The position numbers and the translations under genes are program-made. A DNA stretch of 64,000 nt from Campylobacter concisus. Lineage in GTDB: Bacteria > Campylobacterota > Campylobacteria > Campylobacterales > Campylobacteraceae. Position 1 is the first letter of the stretch, and each line of letters starts with the position of its first letter. The notes under the pieces are model-generated. The model had not been told where the DNA came from and made no database searches. It saw only the letters and a program-made list of their open reading frames with translations. Below, in pieces: positions 27,084 through 37,326 of this stretch. The stretch lies in NCBI RefSeq assembly GCF_003048835.2, contig NZ_CP060705.1, positions 1,612,001 to 1,676,000 on the forward strand. Direction: 5' to 3'.

Positions 27084-28471
27084 TGCAAGAGTATCAGTCG
27101 CTCTTTTTTTGGGGCTTTTTGATCGTTTACGGCGTGATAATGTACGCTTTTTCACCAAAGGCGCGCAGTATCGGATCGTTTTTTAAAGGTGAAGGCGAAG
27201 GCGGCGTAAAGGTGTCGCCATTTTTGCTAACGACTAGCATTTTTATCAGCTGGATATTTGCAAAATCAGTCACAAACGCCGCAAATTTAGGCGCTAGCTA
27301 CGGTATCGTCGGAGGCGTAGCGTACGCAACATACTGGCTTTGTATACCAATAGCTGGCATCGTCATCTACCGCCTAAGGCGCAAATTTAAAGCGACCGGA
27401 CTCGTGCAGTTTTTAACTAGCAACTACGGCGCGGCGGCTAGCATCGCATTTTGCGTGGCGATCTTGGTTAGGCTTTTTAACGAAGTTTGGAGCAACACAG
27501 CAGTCGTAGGCGGCTACTACGGAGATAGCGGCAGCATGCCTTTTATCATCGCAGCCTCGCTTTTTACGCTCTTTACGCTAGTTTATTCGGTTCGCGGCGG
27601 ACTTAGGGGCTCTATCGTGACAGATGTCATTCAGGCTTTAGTTTTCATCATCGCCACGCTTTGGGTTATCGTGACTATCTTGCCAAAGCACGGCGTGGGC
27701 GAGCTAGTTAGCACCGGCAGCTGGAGCTTAGGCGGCGGCGTGGATCTGCTTTTAGTCGCTGTTTTGCAGCTAGTTAGCTACCCTTTTCACGACCCTGTTT
27801 TAACCGATCGAGGCTTCATCTGCGAAGAAAAAACAATGCTAAAAAGCTTTGTGGTCTCGGGGATTTTAGGCTTTATAGCCATCGTCATCTTTAGCTTTAT
27901 CGGCATTTACGGCTCGCTTGAGGGCATCGCTGCAAAGGGCAACATCCCGGCCGAGCTTGCTAAAACCATGGGGATTGGCTCAACTATCCTGATGACAGCC
28001 GTCATGATAGCGGCTGCTGGATCGACGCTGGACTCGACCTTTGCAAGCCTTTCAAAGCTAGTTGGCTACGATATCCCAGCGATGCTAAACAAAGACGTCG
28101 CTAAAATTTCCATAAAAATCGGCATCATCTCGATGATACTTTTTGCCATTTTTGGAAATTTACCGATGATCGTGGGCACCGATATCTTAAAGGCTACGAC
28201 GATTAGCGGCACGATGGTGATCGGCCTAGCGCCGGTATTTTTGTTGCATGGATTTGTGAGCCCAACAAAGCTCGGCTTTCATCTTAGCTTTTGGCTGGGG
28301 ATATTTTTGGGTGTCGCATTTGCATTTGACGCGAAAATTTTCCCTGAGTTTTTAGCGATCGGCAGCGGCAAATACGCAATGCTCTTGGGCATAAATTTAT
28401 ATGGACTCATCGCTTGCACGCTTGCCTATGCGCTGCCTGGGCTACTTTGCGGCTGCAAAGATAAAAGATGA
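27083..28471 (+). CDS. Sodium:solute symporter family transporter
   Basis: 462 aa, about 12-13 membrane spans. Typical SSS features: FISWIFAKSVTNAANLG, GGLRGSIVTDVIQALVF, then DPVLTDRGFICEEKTML and SFLAAAGSTLDSTFASLSK-like stretches. It would import a substrate for the rSAM pathway; no substrate is evident. Four-base overlap with the following gene. Confidence 0.75.
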   Translation: MQEYQSLFFWGFLIVYGVIMYAFSPKARSIGSFFKGEGEGGVKVSPFLLTTSIFISWIFAKSVTNAANLGASYGIVGGVAYATYWLCIPIAGIVIYRLRRKFKATGLVQFLTSNYGAAASIAFCVAILVRLFNEVWSNTAVVGGYYGDSGSMPFIIAASLFTLFTLVYSVRGGLRGSIVTDVIQALVFIIATLWVIVTILPKHGVGELVSTGSWSLGGGVDLLLVAVLQLVSYPFHDPVLTDRGFICEEKTMLKSFVVSGILGFIAIVIFSFIGIYGSLEGIAAKGNIPAELAKTMGIGSTILMTAVMIAAAGSTLDSTFASLSKLVGYDIPAMLNKDVAKISIKIGIISMILFAIFGNLPMIVGTDILKATTISGTMVIGLAPVFLLHGFVSPTKLGFHLSFWLGIFLGVAFAFDAKIFPEFLAIGSGKYAMLLGINLYGLIACTLAYALPGLLCGCKDKR

Positions 28472-29382
28472 GCTCTTGCCCGCTTAGCTACGCGCTCAAT
28501 TTCCCGTCGGGGCCAAAATTTCAAAGCCGCTGCCTATATGTCGTAGGCGGACTTTACGGCAACGTCTTTGCGCTCAATGAAATTTTAGCTATGGCGGACG
28601 CCGAGGGTGCGGATGTCGTTTTTAACGGCGACATCCACTGGTTTGACGCGGAGACAAAGAGCTTTTGCCAGATAGAGCGTGAGATAGAAAAACGCGCTCT
28701 AACGGCGATAAACGGCAATGTAGAGTTCGAGCTAGCAAGCGGACAAAACGGATGCGGCTGCTTCTATCCCTCATGCACCGACGCTGGCACCATAAATCGC
28801 TCAAATTTGATCCATGCACGCCTAAGCCGCCTTATAAAAGAGGGGTGCGAGCAGTTTATAGAAATTTTTAAAAAGCGTGCCAAATGCGAGCTAGTAAGCG
28901 TCGGCGGCGCAAATATCGCTATCACGCACGGAGATGAGAAATTTCTAGCTGGCTGGGGCTGCTCTCGTGAAAATTTGGCTCAAAAAGATAGACAAGATGA
29001 GCTAAATTTGTGGTTTAAAGAGCGTAAATTTGACGTGCTAGCCTGCACGCACACATGCGCCCCTGCCGCCATAGCGCTAGAAAATGGCGTAGTGATAAAT
29101 AACGGCGCGGCTGGCATGCCAAATTTCGCCGGTAAGCTTTATGGGCTCATAACTCGCATCGCGCTTAAGCCTAGCAAAGAGGCGATATACCGCGCTAAAC
29201 ACGGCGAAATTTATATCGAGGCACTTCCTGTGCGATACGATGCGGTGAAGTTTTTAGGCTGGTTTGATCAAATTTGGCAGGCTCAAAGCCCAGCTGTGAT
29301 CTCGTATAGAGACCGCATAGCAAATGGTAGCGAGGGCGAGATAAAAGAGGCGATGCTTGGCGGATTTTGGCAAATTTATTAA
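28468..29382 (+). CDS. Metallophosphoesterase-like protein
   Basis: 304 aa. Calcineurin-like motifs are partly preserved: VGGLYGNVFALNEIL in place of the usual D-x-H-G-N, NGDIHWFD, NGNVEFE, AITHGDEKF and CTHTCAPAAI. The first Asp/His ligands look altered. A phosphatase acting on a sugar-phosphate intermediate fits the cluster with its kinase-like domain, but this is inferred. It overlaps the symporter gene by 4 bp. Confidence 0.65.
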   Translation: MSSCPLSYALNFPSGPKFQSRCLYVVGGLYGNVFALNEILAMADAEGADVVFNGDIHWFDAETKSFCQIEREIEKRALTAINGNVEFELASGQNGCGCFYPSCTDAGTINRSNLIHARLSRLIKEGCEQFIEIFKKRAKCELVSVGGANIAITHGDEKFLAGWGCSRENLAQKDRQDELNLWFKERKFDVLACTHTCAPAAIALENGVVINNGAAGMPNFAGKLYGLITRIALKPSKEAIYRAKHGEIYIEALPVRYDAVKFLGWFDQIWQAQSPAVISYRDRIANGSEGEIKEAMLGGFWQIY

Positions 29383-29500
29383 TATGAAATTAATAAATTT
29401 GCATATACAGTCCTGCCTAAAAGTCGGCGGTCGTCGATAGACCTTTGCAAAATTTAGGCAAAATAAATAGTGAAATTTTATCAAAACAAAAGGAGACGAA

Positions 29501-30208
29501 ATGTTCGTAAAAAGTAAAATAGTTAAAGGTATAGTCGTGCTTTTTGCACTTGGTTTTCTCACAGCTTGCAGCGATACAAAAGCGCCAGCGGACGCTAAAT
29601 TTAAGGGCGCTGACCTAGCTGCGATACAAGCTGATAACAAGAAAAAAGAGGACTACCTTGTTATCGACGTTAGAAAGGTAGACGAGTATAACGCTGGCCA
29701 CCTAAAACACGCTATAAGCATCCCTCTTGAAGAGATCGAGGCTAGACTAGATGAGATAAGCGCCCACAAAGACAAAAACGTCGTGCTTTACTGCAATAGC
29801 GGCAACCGCAGCGGCAAGGCACTAGATATACTAAAAGCAAAGGGCTTTAACAAGCTTAGCAACGCTGAGGGCGTGAAAGAATTTAGCTACGATCTAGTTA
29901 AATTTGGCAGCATAAACGCAGAGGAATTTAAGAAGATCGCAAACGATCCAAACGTTCTAATCATCGATGTTAGAGAGAAAAAAGACTATGACGCTGGACA
30001 TATGAAAGGCGCTATTAGCATACCTGATGGCGAGCCAGTGGATAACTACAAAGACGTGCTTGAAGCAAACAAAGACAAAACTATCGTCACACACTGCTAC
30101 AGCGGCAACCGTAGCGCTAAACTAGCTCAAATTCTAAGTGACAAAGGCTACAAAGTCTTAAATCTACTCGACGGCACAAAAGAACACAGCTACGAGCTAG
30201 TAAAATAA
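29501..30208 (+). CDS. Lipoprotein with two rhodanese domains
   Basis: 235 aa. The N-terminus is a lipoprotein signal (GIVVLFALGFLTAC, lipid attachment at about Cys24). Two rhodanese domains follow, each with an active-site loop: YCNSGNRSGKA and HCYSGNRSAKL. Both cysteines are present, so both domains may carry persulfide sulfur. It is probably periplasmic and follows the rSAM cluster with its own RBS (AAAGGAGACGAA). Confidence 0.8.
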   Translation: MFVKSKIVKGIVVLFALGFLTACSDTKAPADAKFKGADLAAIQADNKKKEDYLVIDVRKVDEYNAGHLKHAISIPLEEIEARLDEISAHKDKNVVLYCNSGNRSGKALDILKAKGFNKLSNAEGVKEFSYDLVKFGSINAEEFKKIANDPNVLIIDVREKKDYDAGHMKGAISIPDGEPVDNYKDVLEANKDKTIVTHCYSGNRSAKLAQILSDKGYKVLNLLDGTKEHSYELVK

Positions 30209-30216
30209 CATTTATA

Positions 30217-30244
30217 TGAGCTTTTGGGGCAACCTGAAAGCTCA
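30217..30244 (+). terminator. Hairpin after the rhodanese gene
   Basis: TGAGCTTT (30217-30224) pairs with AAAGCTCA (30237-30244). There is no immediate T-run, so it is a weak terminator candidate or mRNA 3' end stabiliser. Confidence 0.3.
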
Positions 30245-30268
30245 AAAGCTTCATAATAACTATCTTTT

Positions 30269-30736
30269 TTATACAAAACATATCATAAAAATATTTTTGC
30301 CATTTTCGTGTTTGTATTTTAGGGTATGGCCATGCTTTTTGAAAATTTGATTTGCTATATAAAGTCCAAGTCCAAGTCCAGAATTTGAAGTTTCTACTCT
30401 TCTGTTAAATGCCCTATCAAACTCAAGTCTTTCTGGCTCAAGCTCGTCTCCCACGCTACTTATACAGAGCGCACTTTCGTCTATGCTTACGACTACTTTG
30501 TCGCTTGAGTATTTTAAGGCGTTATCGATCAAGTTTTTAACTCCAGTCGCATAAAGCTCAAAATCAACCTCAACAGCGCTTATCTCGTCATCTGCTAGCA
30601 CCTCTATGCGGCTTGTATCTTTTAGTAAAAGCATATCCACAGAGTGATCGACGATGTCTATGACTCGGTGCTTGTTCGTTTTAAGCTCCCACTCATTGTT
30701 TATCGACGCAAAAAGTTTTAGAGTCGTTGCCAGCTT
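30269..30736 (-). pseudogene. Histidine kinase, 5'-truncated (C-terminal HATPase domain)
   Basis: The frame is open from about 30736, without a start, to 30269. It reads KLFASINNEWELKTNK, NLIDNALKYSSD (N box) and SNSGLGLGLYIANQIF (G box), the ATP-binding half of a sensor kinase. The sensor part and phosphorylated His are missing. It ends abruptly against another 5'-truncated gene on the opposite strand at about 30737. Confidence 0.65.
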
Positions 30737-30737
30737 G

Positions 30738-31062
30738 TATCACTCGGCGAAGTAGCGTGAGCCAGTTCTGATAAATCCAGAAAATGCTAAACAAAAAGGC
30801 ATAAAAAATGGTGATTTAGTCGTTGCTTCATCAAAACGTGGCAAAATTTTATGTGGCGCTGTCGTAACAGATGATGTCAGAAAAGATGTAGTTTGCGTAG
30901 CAGATGGTGCGTGGTATGATCCACAAAATCCTGGCGAGATAGGATCTATGTATGTTCAATGTTCTAACTATCGATAAGGGCACATCAAAGCTTGCACAAG
31001 GCAATATATCTCACACAGCTCTTGTAAATATAGAGAAATTTACAGGCAATTCCCAAAAGTAA
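30738..31062 (+). pseudogene. C-terminal relic of a TorA/BisC-type molybdopterin reductase
   Basis: Reading from 30738: EPVLINPENAKQKGIKNGDL, then KRGKILCGAVVTDDVRKDV, ADGAWYDPQNPGEIGS, a frame change near 30960, then VLTIDKGTSKLAQGNISHTA and VNIEKFTGNSQK-stop. This is the molybdopterin-dinucleotide-binding end of a TMAO/BSO reductase. All upstream parts are missing. It is related to the downstream gene at 31219. Confidence 0.7.
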
Positions 31063-31218
31063 AGGTATTTTCAAAACCTAACACATAAAACATATAGTAT
31101 CTGAGTCTTTCGGACACTTTTTTACAAATTTTTTTTAAATTATACTTTTATTATGCTTTTTATTTAAAATTACATTTATATTTTAAACTAATCATAAAAT
31201 TTCATACAAGGAGAAAAG

Positions 31219-33717
31219 ATGCAAAGACGAGATTTTTTAAAAGCCGCAGCAGCTACAGCCGCTGGAGCAAGTAGCTTAAACGCAACAAGTCTCATAAGCG
31301 ACAACCTAATGAGCGACACGCCTGCAAAGATGAGCGCAAGCCATTTTGGTGCTATCAAAGGGCTAGTTAAAAACGGTAAATTCGAAGGTGCATTAGATGC
31401 TAGCGAGATCGACTTTTACCCAGTTAGCTTAACTCAAGGCGTGGTTGCTAGAACCTACGATCAAACTCGTATCGCGCGTCCAAGCGTGCGTAAAGGATAC
31501 CTAGAAAAAGGCTATCAAAGCGACAAATCAATGCGCGGTAAGGACGAGTGGGTCGAGATAAGCTGGGAGCAGGCTTTTAAACTAGTAGCCGACGAACTAA
31601 AACGCATCAATAAAGAATATGGCGGCAGCGCGATCTATGGCGGCAGCTATGGTTGGTATAGCGTTGGTAGCATTAACAATCCGCAAACGCTTCTTGGCCG
31701 TATGCTAAATATCATTGGTGGCTACACTACTCGTACGCTAAACTATTCGCAGCATGCTATCAGTGCGATCACGCCACACGTTGCAGGCTCTGACGAGGGC
31801 AACTCTCTTGTTACTGCGTGGCCTGTGATACTTAAAAACACCGAAGTTGTCGTCATATGGGGAGCTGACCCTATCAATACAAACCAGATCGCATGGGGAG
31901 TGCCAGATCACGAGAGCTACATTTATTTTCGTAAGTTAAAAGAGCAGATGAAAAAGCGTGGCATCAAAGTCATTACAATCGATCCAGTTTATAACAACAC
32001 TGCAAACTATCTAAATTCAGAGCACATTTTCGTCAATCCAACAACCGACGTTGCCATGATGATGGCGATATGCTACGAGATGATGAGCGCTGGCGTGGCT
32101 GATGAGAAATTTCTAAAAAAATATACAAGCGGCTCAGAGCAATTTATCGCTTATCTAAAAGGCGAGAGCGAGGATAAAGTTGTAAAAAATGCTGCTTGGG
32201 CGGCAAAAATTTGTGGCGTGAGCGAAGCAGAGATTGTAAATTTAGCTAAAATTTTTGGCTCAAAACGCACTATGCTAATGGGTGGCTGGGGACCACAGCG
32301 CGCACATCACGGCGAACAGTTTCACTGGATGATGATAACTCTTGCTGCGTTTATTGGACAGATCGGCTTGCCTGGTGGCGGATATGGCTTTGGTTACCAC
32401 TACTCTGACGGCGGTTGCCCAAGTCCAGCTGCGCCAAACGGCAGCGCACTTGCACTTGCAAGCGGCTCTGCTACGACATCTACAGCTTTCCCTGGACTAG
32501 GAGCTATCGGCATCGTACCATCAACTGAGGGCGAGTGGAAAAACCGCAGCAATATCGCTATTCCTGTTTCAAGGATTCTTGATTGTATAAATAACCCTGG
32601 TAAAGAGGTTGATTTTAACTGCAAAAAGATCACCTACCCAACTATAAAGATGGCATACTGGGCTGGCGGCAATCCATTTCACCATGCACCAGATACAAAT
32701 TTAATGGCAAAAACATTTGAAAAGCTTGATACGTTTATCGTGCAAGATTGCTTCTGGACGGCTTCGGCTCGCATGGCTGACATCGTTTTGCCAGCTACCA
32801 CTGAGCAAGAAAGAGATGACATCACAAAATCTCATACAAACAAATTTATTATAGCTATGCATAAGATCGCTGAGCCATACGAGCAAGCTAAAAACGACTA
32901 CCAAATTTACTGCGGCATTTTAAAAGAATTTGGCGATAAAGAGTATATGGCATTTAGTGAGGGCAAGAGTGAAATGGACTGGATCAAGCAGTTTTATAAT
33001 GCCTCAAAGAAAAAGGGCGATGATGCAAAACTAGGTATGCCAAGTTTTGATGAGTTTTGGGCGAAAGGTTATGTTGAGTTTAAAGTCCCGCCTCACGCTC
33101 ACGAATACGTAACTATGGCTGAGTATAGAAAAAATCCTATCATCAACCGCCTAGGAACGCCATCTGGCAAGTTTGAAATTTTGTCTAAAAAGATCGCAAA
33201 AGCGGCTTATGATGACTGCAAGGCGCACCCAACTTGGATGGAGCCGATGGAGTGGCTAGGAGACGTGGAAAAAACAAAAAAATATCCATTAAATTTAGTA
33301 ACCCCGCACCCAAAATATCGCCTTCACAGCCAACTAAACAACACATGGCTTAGAAACCTTGAAGAAGTTCAAGGCAGAGAGCCTGTATGGATGCATCCAG
33401 ACGATGCAAAAGCTAGAGGTCTTGAAAACGGTGATGTGGTAAGAATTTTTAACGATCGCGGCCAAACTTTAGCAGGAGTTATCGTAACTAAAAACGTAAA
33501 ACAAGGCGTTGTTAGAATGCAAGAGGGTAGCTGGTGAGATCCAGACAAAAACGGACTTTGCAGACACGGAAACGTAAACGTCCTAATACCAAACGAGCCA
33601 ACCTCAAGCCTTGCTATGGGAAATCAAGCAACTGCACTCGTGCAAATCGAGAAATTTGAGGGTGAATTGCCAAACCTAGAGGTCTTTTCTCAGCCAAAAT
33701 TTGCAAAAAAAGGATAA
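31219..33717 (+). pseudogene. torA: TorA-like molybdopterin S/N-oxide reductase with in-frame TGA
   Basis: Reduces TMAO or related S/N-oxides in the periplasm. It has a twin-arginine signal (MQRRDFLKAAAATAAGA) and the TorA/BisC/DMSO-reductase core (YGGSYGWYSVGSINNPQT, VVIWGADPINTNQI, YWAGGNPFHHAPDTN). The frame stops at TGA 33535-33537 after MQEGSW, but continues in frame with DPDKNGLCRHGNVNVL to TAA at 33715-33717. In relatives this position is W-Y-D-P, so the TGA replaces a Tyr codon, or a base change hit a Trp-like codon. The last 60 residues bind the cofactor and their loss would probably inactivate it. It precedes its cytochrome by 3 bp. Confidence 0.75.
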
Positions 33718-33720
33718 GAA

Positions 33721-34278
33721 GTGAAAAAAATAGTTATGTTTTTAGGGCTTAGTGCTGCGCTTTTTGCTAACGATGCCTATGTCGGTACGCCAGCTAAAAT
33801 TTTAGATAAGGTTGGCGGCAAAGAGATCGGTCAGCTTTTCGTGGGCGCAAAAGTCAAGGTATTAAAAGATAGCGGCAATTTCGCCGAAGTCGAATATAAC
33901 GGCTTTGTACCTGGCGAGGGTAATACAGCTTATGCTAGACTAGGTGTCCTAGAGAGCGACATAAGTGTTAAAAACGATAAAAATTTCAAGAAAAATGGCG
34001 TCCAAAAAGACGACTATGACAATGAATGGATCAAAGTTAGTGTTAAGGGAGCGGTCGAAAAAAAGGCCTTAAAGCCAAATTTAGACGAGGTTTATAAGCC
34101 TGGCGAAGAGTTGTTTAAAGAGCGATGTGGGGCGTGCCATGCACTACACGGATATGATGAGTTTAACGTAAATGTTTGGCCAAGTGTTATAAAAACTATG
34201 ATCGGCAACGCTGGACTTAATGAGACAGAAACGCAAACTTTGACTAGATTTTTACAAAGTAAAGCCCCAATAGAATAA
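33721..34278 (+). CDS. Periplasmic monohaem c-type cytochrome, electron donor to TorA (Cj0265-like)
   Basis: 185 aa. Signal peptide MKKIVMFLGLSAALFA. An SH3-like region (GKEIGQLFVGAKVKVLKDSG, FAEVEYNGFV) precedes a C-terminal haem site CGACH (about residues 136-140). The arrangement matches the Cj0265c cytochrome encoded next to the TMAO/DMSO reductase of C. jejuni. GTG start three bases after the torA terminal TAA. If torA is dead the protein may be idle. Confidence 0.75.
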   Translation: MKKIVMFLGLSAALFANDAYVGTPAKILDKVGGKEIGQLFVGAKVKVLKDSGNFAEVEYNGFVPGEGNTAYARLGVLESDISVKNDKNFKKNGVQKDDYDNEWIKVSVKGAVEKKALKPNLDEVYKPGEELFKERCGACHALHGYDEFNVNVWPSVIKTMIGNAGLNETETQTLTRFLQSKAPIE

Positions 34279-34409
34279 CTTTATTTGTGCTTTATTTCTA
34301 TAAACTAGAAAATTTCGGCCTTTGATGGACTATATCTCCAGGCTTAGGTCGAAATTTTCAGCAATTTTTAAATCAAATCACGGAATTGCTTTTAGAATTA
34401 AATTTACTA

Positions 34410-35105
34410 TCAAGCCTCATCATCGATCGAGAGCTTGTAACCAAGTCCTTGAACGTTTTTGATAAGCTGCGCATAGGTCTTATTACGCAGTTTATTTATG
34501 TAGTTTCGCATAGTTTCAAATGACGCTACTTTGCCACTCCACGTGAAATTTTCTATCATCTCAAACGATACGACTCGCTCTTTATTTATCGCTAGGATAT
34601 GCAAAAGTCGCTGCTCAGTTCTAGTTAAAACGATATTTTTATTCTCATTATAAAGCAACCTATCTTGCGTATCATAACTAAAGCCACGACCTAAATTTAA
34701 TCGCTTATTAGCATTTGAACCATTTTTTGTAGCCATTAATATCATGATTAAAAGTTGCTGTTTATCAAATAGCTTTTTAAGCAGATTTGAATTTTGTATG
34801 TTTAGTGAGTTTTGTAAATTTTCATCGGTATCATAGGCTGTAATAAAAATGATAGGTACACGCGCATCAAGCTCTCTAACTCGTTTTGCCATCGACGTTC
34901 CGCTCATATGGGTCATATTTATATCAGTGATGATAATATCAATGTCGTTTTTGCTAAAGCACTCTAAGCCTTCTTGCCCGTTTTGCGCCTTATAAATTTG
35001 GCTTACATATGGCGCAAGAAGTCCAGCTAAAACTCCTTGCAACTGCGTGTCGTCCTCAACCAAAAGCACATTTAAGTGTGCTAACTCTTTAAAAATTTCA
35101 TTCAT
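34410..35105 (-). CDS. Response regulator, OmpR-type winged helix
   Basis: 231 aa. Receiver: LLVEDDTQL (acidic pair), IIITDINM (phosphorylated Asp near residue 62), FITAYD (Thr). The normally conserved Lys-Pro after LL reads LKKLFD. The C-terminal winged helix contains LTRTEQRLLHILAIN and TMRNYINKLRNKT. It overlaps the kinase gene by 4 bp and is downstream of the Mo-reductase locus, which it may regulate. Confidence 0.8.
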   Translation of the reverse strand: MNEIFKELAHLNVLLVEDDTQLQGVLAGLLAPYVSQIYKAQNGQEGLECFSKNDIDIIITDINMTHMSGTSMAKRVRELDARVPIIFITAYDTDENLQNSLNIQNSNLLKKLFDKQQLLIMILMATKNGSNANKRLNLGRGFSYDTQDRLLYNENKNIVLTRTEQRLLHILAINKERVVSFEMIENFTWSGKVASFETMRNYINKLRNKTYAQLIKNVQGLGYKLSIDDEA

Positions 35106-37084
35106 TTTAATAGCTCTATTTCAAATTTTGTCGGATTTTTAGCATTTGCAAGCCTTATGTCACCACGTAGTTTTTTCTCAAAAATAAGCTTGCAAAGATA
35201 AAGCCCCATACCGGTGCCGTCGTCGCCTTTTGTGGTAAAAAACGGCTCGAAAATTTTATCTAAAAGCTCACTATCTACACCATTTGCATTATCTTCGATA
35301 GTAATAATAAATTTGCTCTCATCTTGGCTTAAATTTATAGCCACATAAGGAGAGAAATTTTCTCTATTTTTTGCCTTTTTTACCAGCTCATCTTTTGCAT
35401 TTGTGATAAGGTTCATAAGCACGTGTTTTATGTAGTTTGCATAGCTTTTGATCTTATAAGAGCCTTCCTCGTATGTAAAACGTAACTCGATATTTTTTAC
35501 TTGAAGCTGCGGTCGGCAAATGTATAAAACATCATCTAGCACGTTGATTAGGTCAAATTCTTTCTCGCAAAAGTCCTCTTTGTAAAAATCCCTAAAAACA
35601 TCGATAGTCTCATTCATAAGCTCAACGTTCATACGTATATTTTCAATGTTTTTTAGTGCCATTTTATCGCCATTCTTGCCGCTTAACAGCTCATGAGTAT
35701 CGCTTGCAAGAAGCAAAAGCGTATTTAGAGGCTGCTTGTATTGATGTGAGATCACGCCTATCATCTCACCAAGTGCTGCCATTTTGGAGTTTTGCAGTAA
35801 AATTTGCTCTTGTTTTTGCCTATTTTGCTCCAAACCCACTTCATGCGTGATATCGTGCGACATGATAAAAACACCCTCAAATACGCCTTGCTTGTCAAGC
35901 AGCGGCAAAAACTCTGTTTTATAAAACAGCTCGCCCTTTTTTGAAGTCAGGCTAAAGCTCTTGGTTGGGTTGCTGCTGATTTGCGTAAATATACTCTGTG
36001 TGGTTTTATATGAGCAAAAAATACTAGAGAGTTCTTTTAAATTTTTACCGATATTTGCCTTAAATTTTAGGCCAAAAATTTTCTCGAACTCTTTGTTGAT
36101 AAAGGCGATATTGCCAGCTTTATCTGTGATGACAAGCCCACCTATTGGGTTTTTGGCAAAAAGATTTAAAAGATGCTTGTTTTTATAAAATTTTCGCTGC
36201 GCCACATAAAGAGTAGCAAAGGAGCAAATGCCAAAAAATGCCAATGCCAAAAAAATACCAAGATCTTTTAGCGCTTTTTTGTCGATTTGCCTGTAAATCA
36301 TACCCTCATCAAGCACGCTAACTAGCATCCATTTGCTATTTGCGAGCGTATCATATACAAAAATATAAGGCTTATTTTTGATAAGAATTTTCTCATTTCC
36401 TTGTTTTTTAACTGAAATTTTTTGCAATATCTCTTTGGTTTGAGCGTCTGAAAAGTCTAAAATTTGCTCTGTTTGGTCAAGAATATTTTTGCCATCTACC
36501 ATTAAAAACGCTGAGCCATTTGCAAGTGGAAAGAGCGCGGCAAGCTCTTTTTGAAAAATTTCAAAGTCAAGGTCAGCCGTCAAAACACCTATAAATTTAC
36601 CATTTTTTAAAAGTGGCGTTGAGACAGAGATGACGTAGATGCCAAGCTGGCGGTCGATATAAGGCTCGGTAAAGCTTGTTGTCATACTCTCTTTTGCAGC
36701 CACAAACCAAGGGCGGTCTGAGAAATTATATTGCGGCTCTATATCGTTGCTTGCGACAAATCTGTAGCTATCCGGATAGCCGGCATAGACTGCTAAAAAG
36801 CTACCCGTTCTAGCAACAATGCTAAGCACGCCTTTTATCGTAGCGTAGTCTTTTATGTAGTCTTTTGTCTCTATAAATTTAGCAGTCTCCTCAAGCAGTC
36901 GCTTTTGTTGTTCGATGCGCTCATTTATGATTGCTTTGTATTTTTGCACTGTTTTTATCTGGCTTGAAACGGCAGAGTTGTATGTTTGTTGTTTGTTCTC
37001 ATCATAGTTTGTAAAAACTAGATAAAAATATCCCACAGCAACGGCAACCAATAAAATATAAAAATAATTTCTCTTGAATTTCAT
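35102..37084 (-). CDS. Membrane sensor histidine kinase (dCache + PAS)
   Basis: 660 aa from the ATG at 37082-37084 (MKFKRNYFYILLVAVAVG); the longer frame to 37162 has no good start context. TM1 at 8-24 and TM2 near 262-282 bracket a double-Cache periplasmic domain (FTEPYIDRQLGIYVISVSTP). Then PAS (GGLVITDKAGNIAFINKEFE), His box VISHQYKQPL, N box MNLITNAKDEL and G box DDGTGMGLYLCKLIF. It probably senses a small extracellular ligand or oxidant. Signals to the overlapping response regulator. Confidence 0.8.
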   Translation of the reverse strand: MKFKRNYFYILLVAVAVGYFYLVFTNYDENKQQTYNSAVSSQIKTVQKYKAIINERIEQQKRLLEETAKFIETKDYIKDYATIKGVLSIVARTGSFLAVYAGYPDSYRFVASNDIEPQYNFSDRPWFVAAKESMTTSFTEPYIDRQLGIYVISVSTPLLKNGKFIGVLTADLDFEIFQKELAALFPLANGSAFLMVDGKNILDQTEQILDFSDAQTKEILQKISVKKQGNEKILIKNKPYIFVYDTLANSKWMLVSVLDEGMIYRQIDKKALKDLGIFLALAFFGICSFATLYVAQRKFYKNKHLLNLFAKNPIGGLVITDKAGNIAFINKEFEKIFGLKFKANIGKNLKELSSIFCSYKTTQSIFTQISSNPTKSFSLTSKKGELFYKTEFLPLLDKQGVFEGVFIMSHDITHEVGLEQNRQKQEQILLQNSKMAALGEMIGVISHQYKQPLNTLLLLASDTHELLSGKNGDKMALKNIENIRMNVELMNETIDVFRDFYKEDFCEKEFDLINVLDDVLYICRPQLQVKNIELRFTYEEGSYKIKSYANYIKHVLMNLITNAKDELVKKAKNRENFSPYVAINLSQDESKFIITIEDNANGVDSELLDKIFEPFFTTKGDDGTGMGLYLCKLIFEKKLRGDIRLANAKNPTKFEIELLK

Positions 37085-37326
37085 TTTGCAATTATAGAAT
37101 TTTAAAGATAAAAGTGCACAGTGGCGACCAAAATTTGTTAAATTTAGCCTAAACCATACCACATAATATTACTGAGATACTTATTTTGAATTTATATTTA
37201 AGCAAAACATTAAGACTAGTTAAATCAAATATCAAAATTGCATTAACACTTTTTTCCAATCCAAACCAAGATAAACTAGATTTTTAGATATGAATCCAAA
37301 GTAATTTCATAGAATCTTTTTATAAA

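Noticed and set aside
33535-33537. TGA as selenocysteine codon
   Set aside because: The position corresponds to a Tyr near the C-terminus, far from the Mo ligand, and no SECIS-like hairpin is evident right after it.
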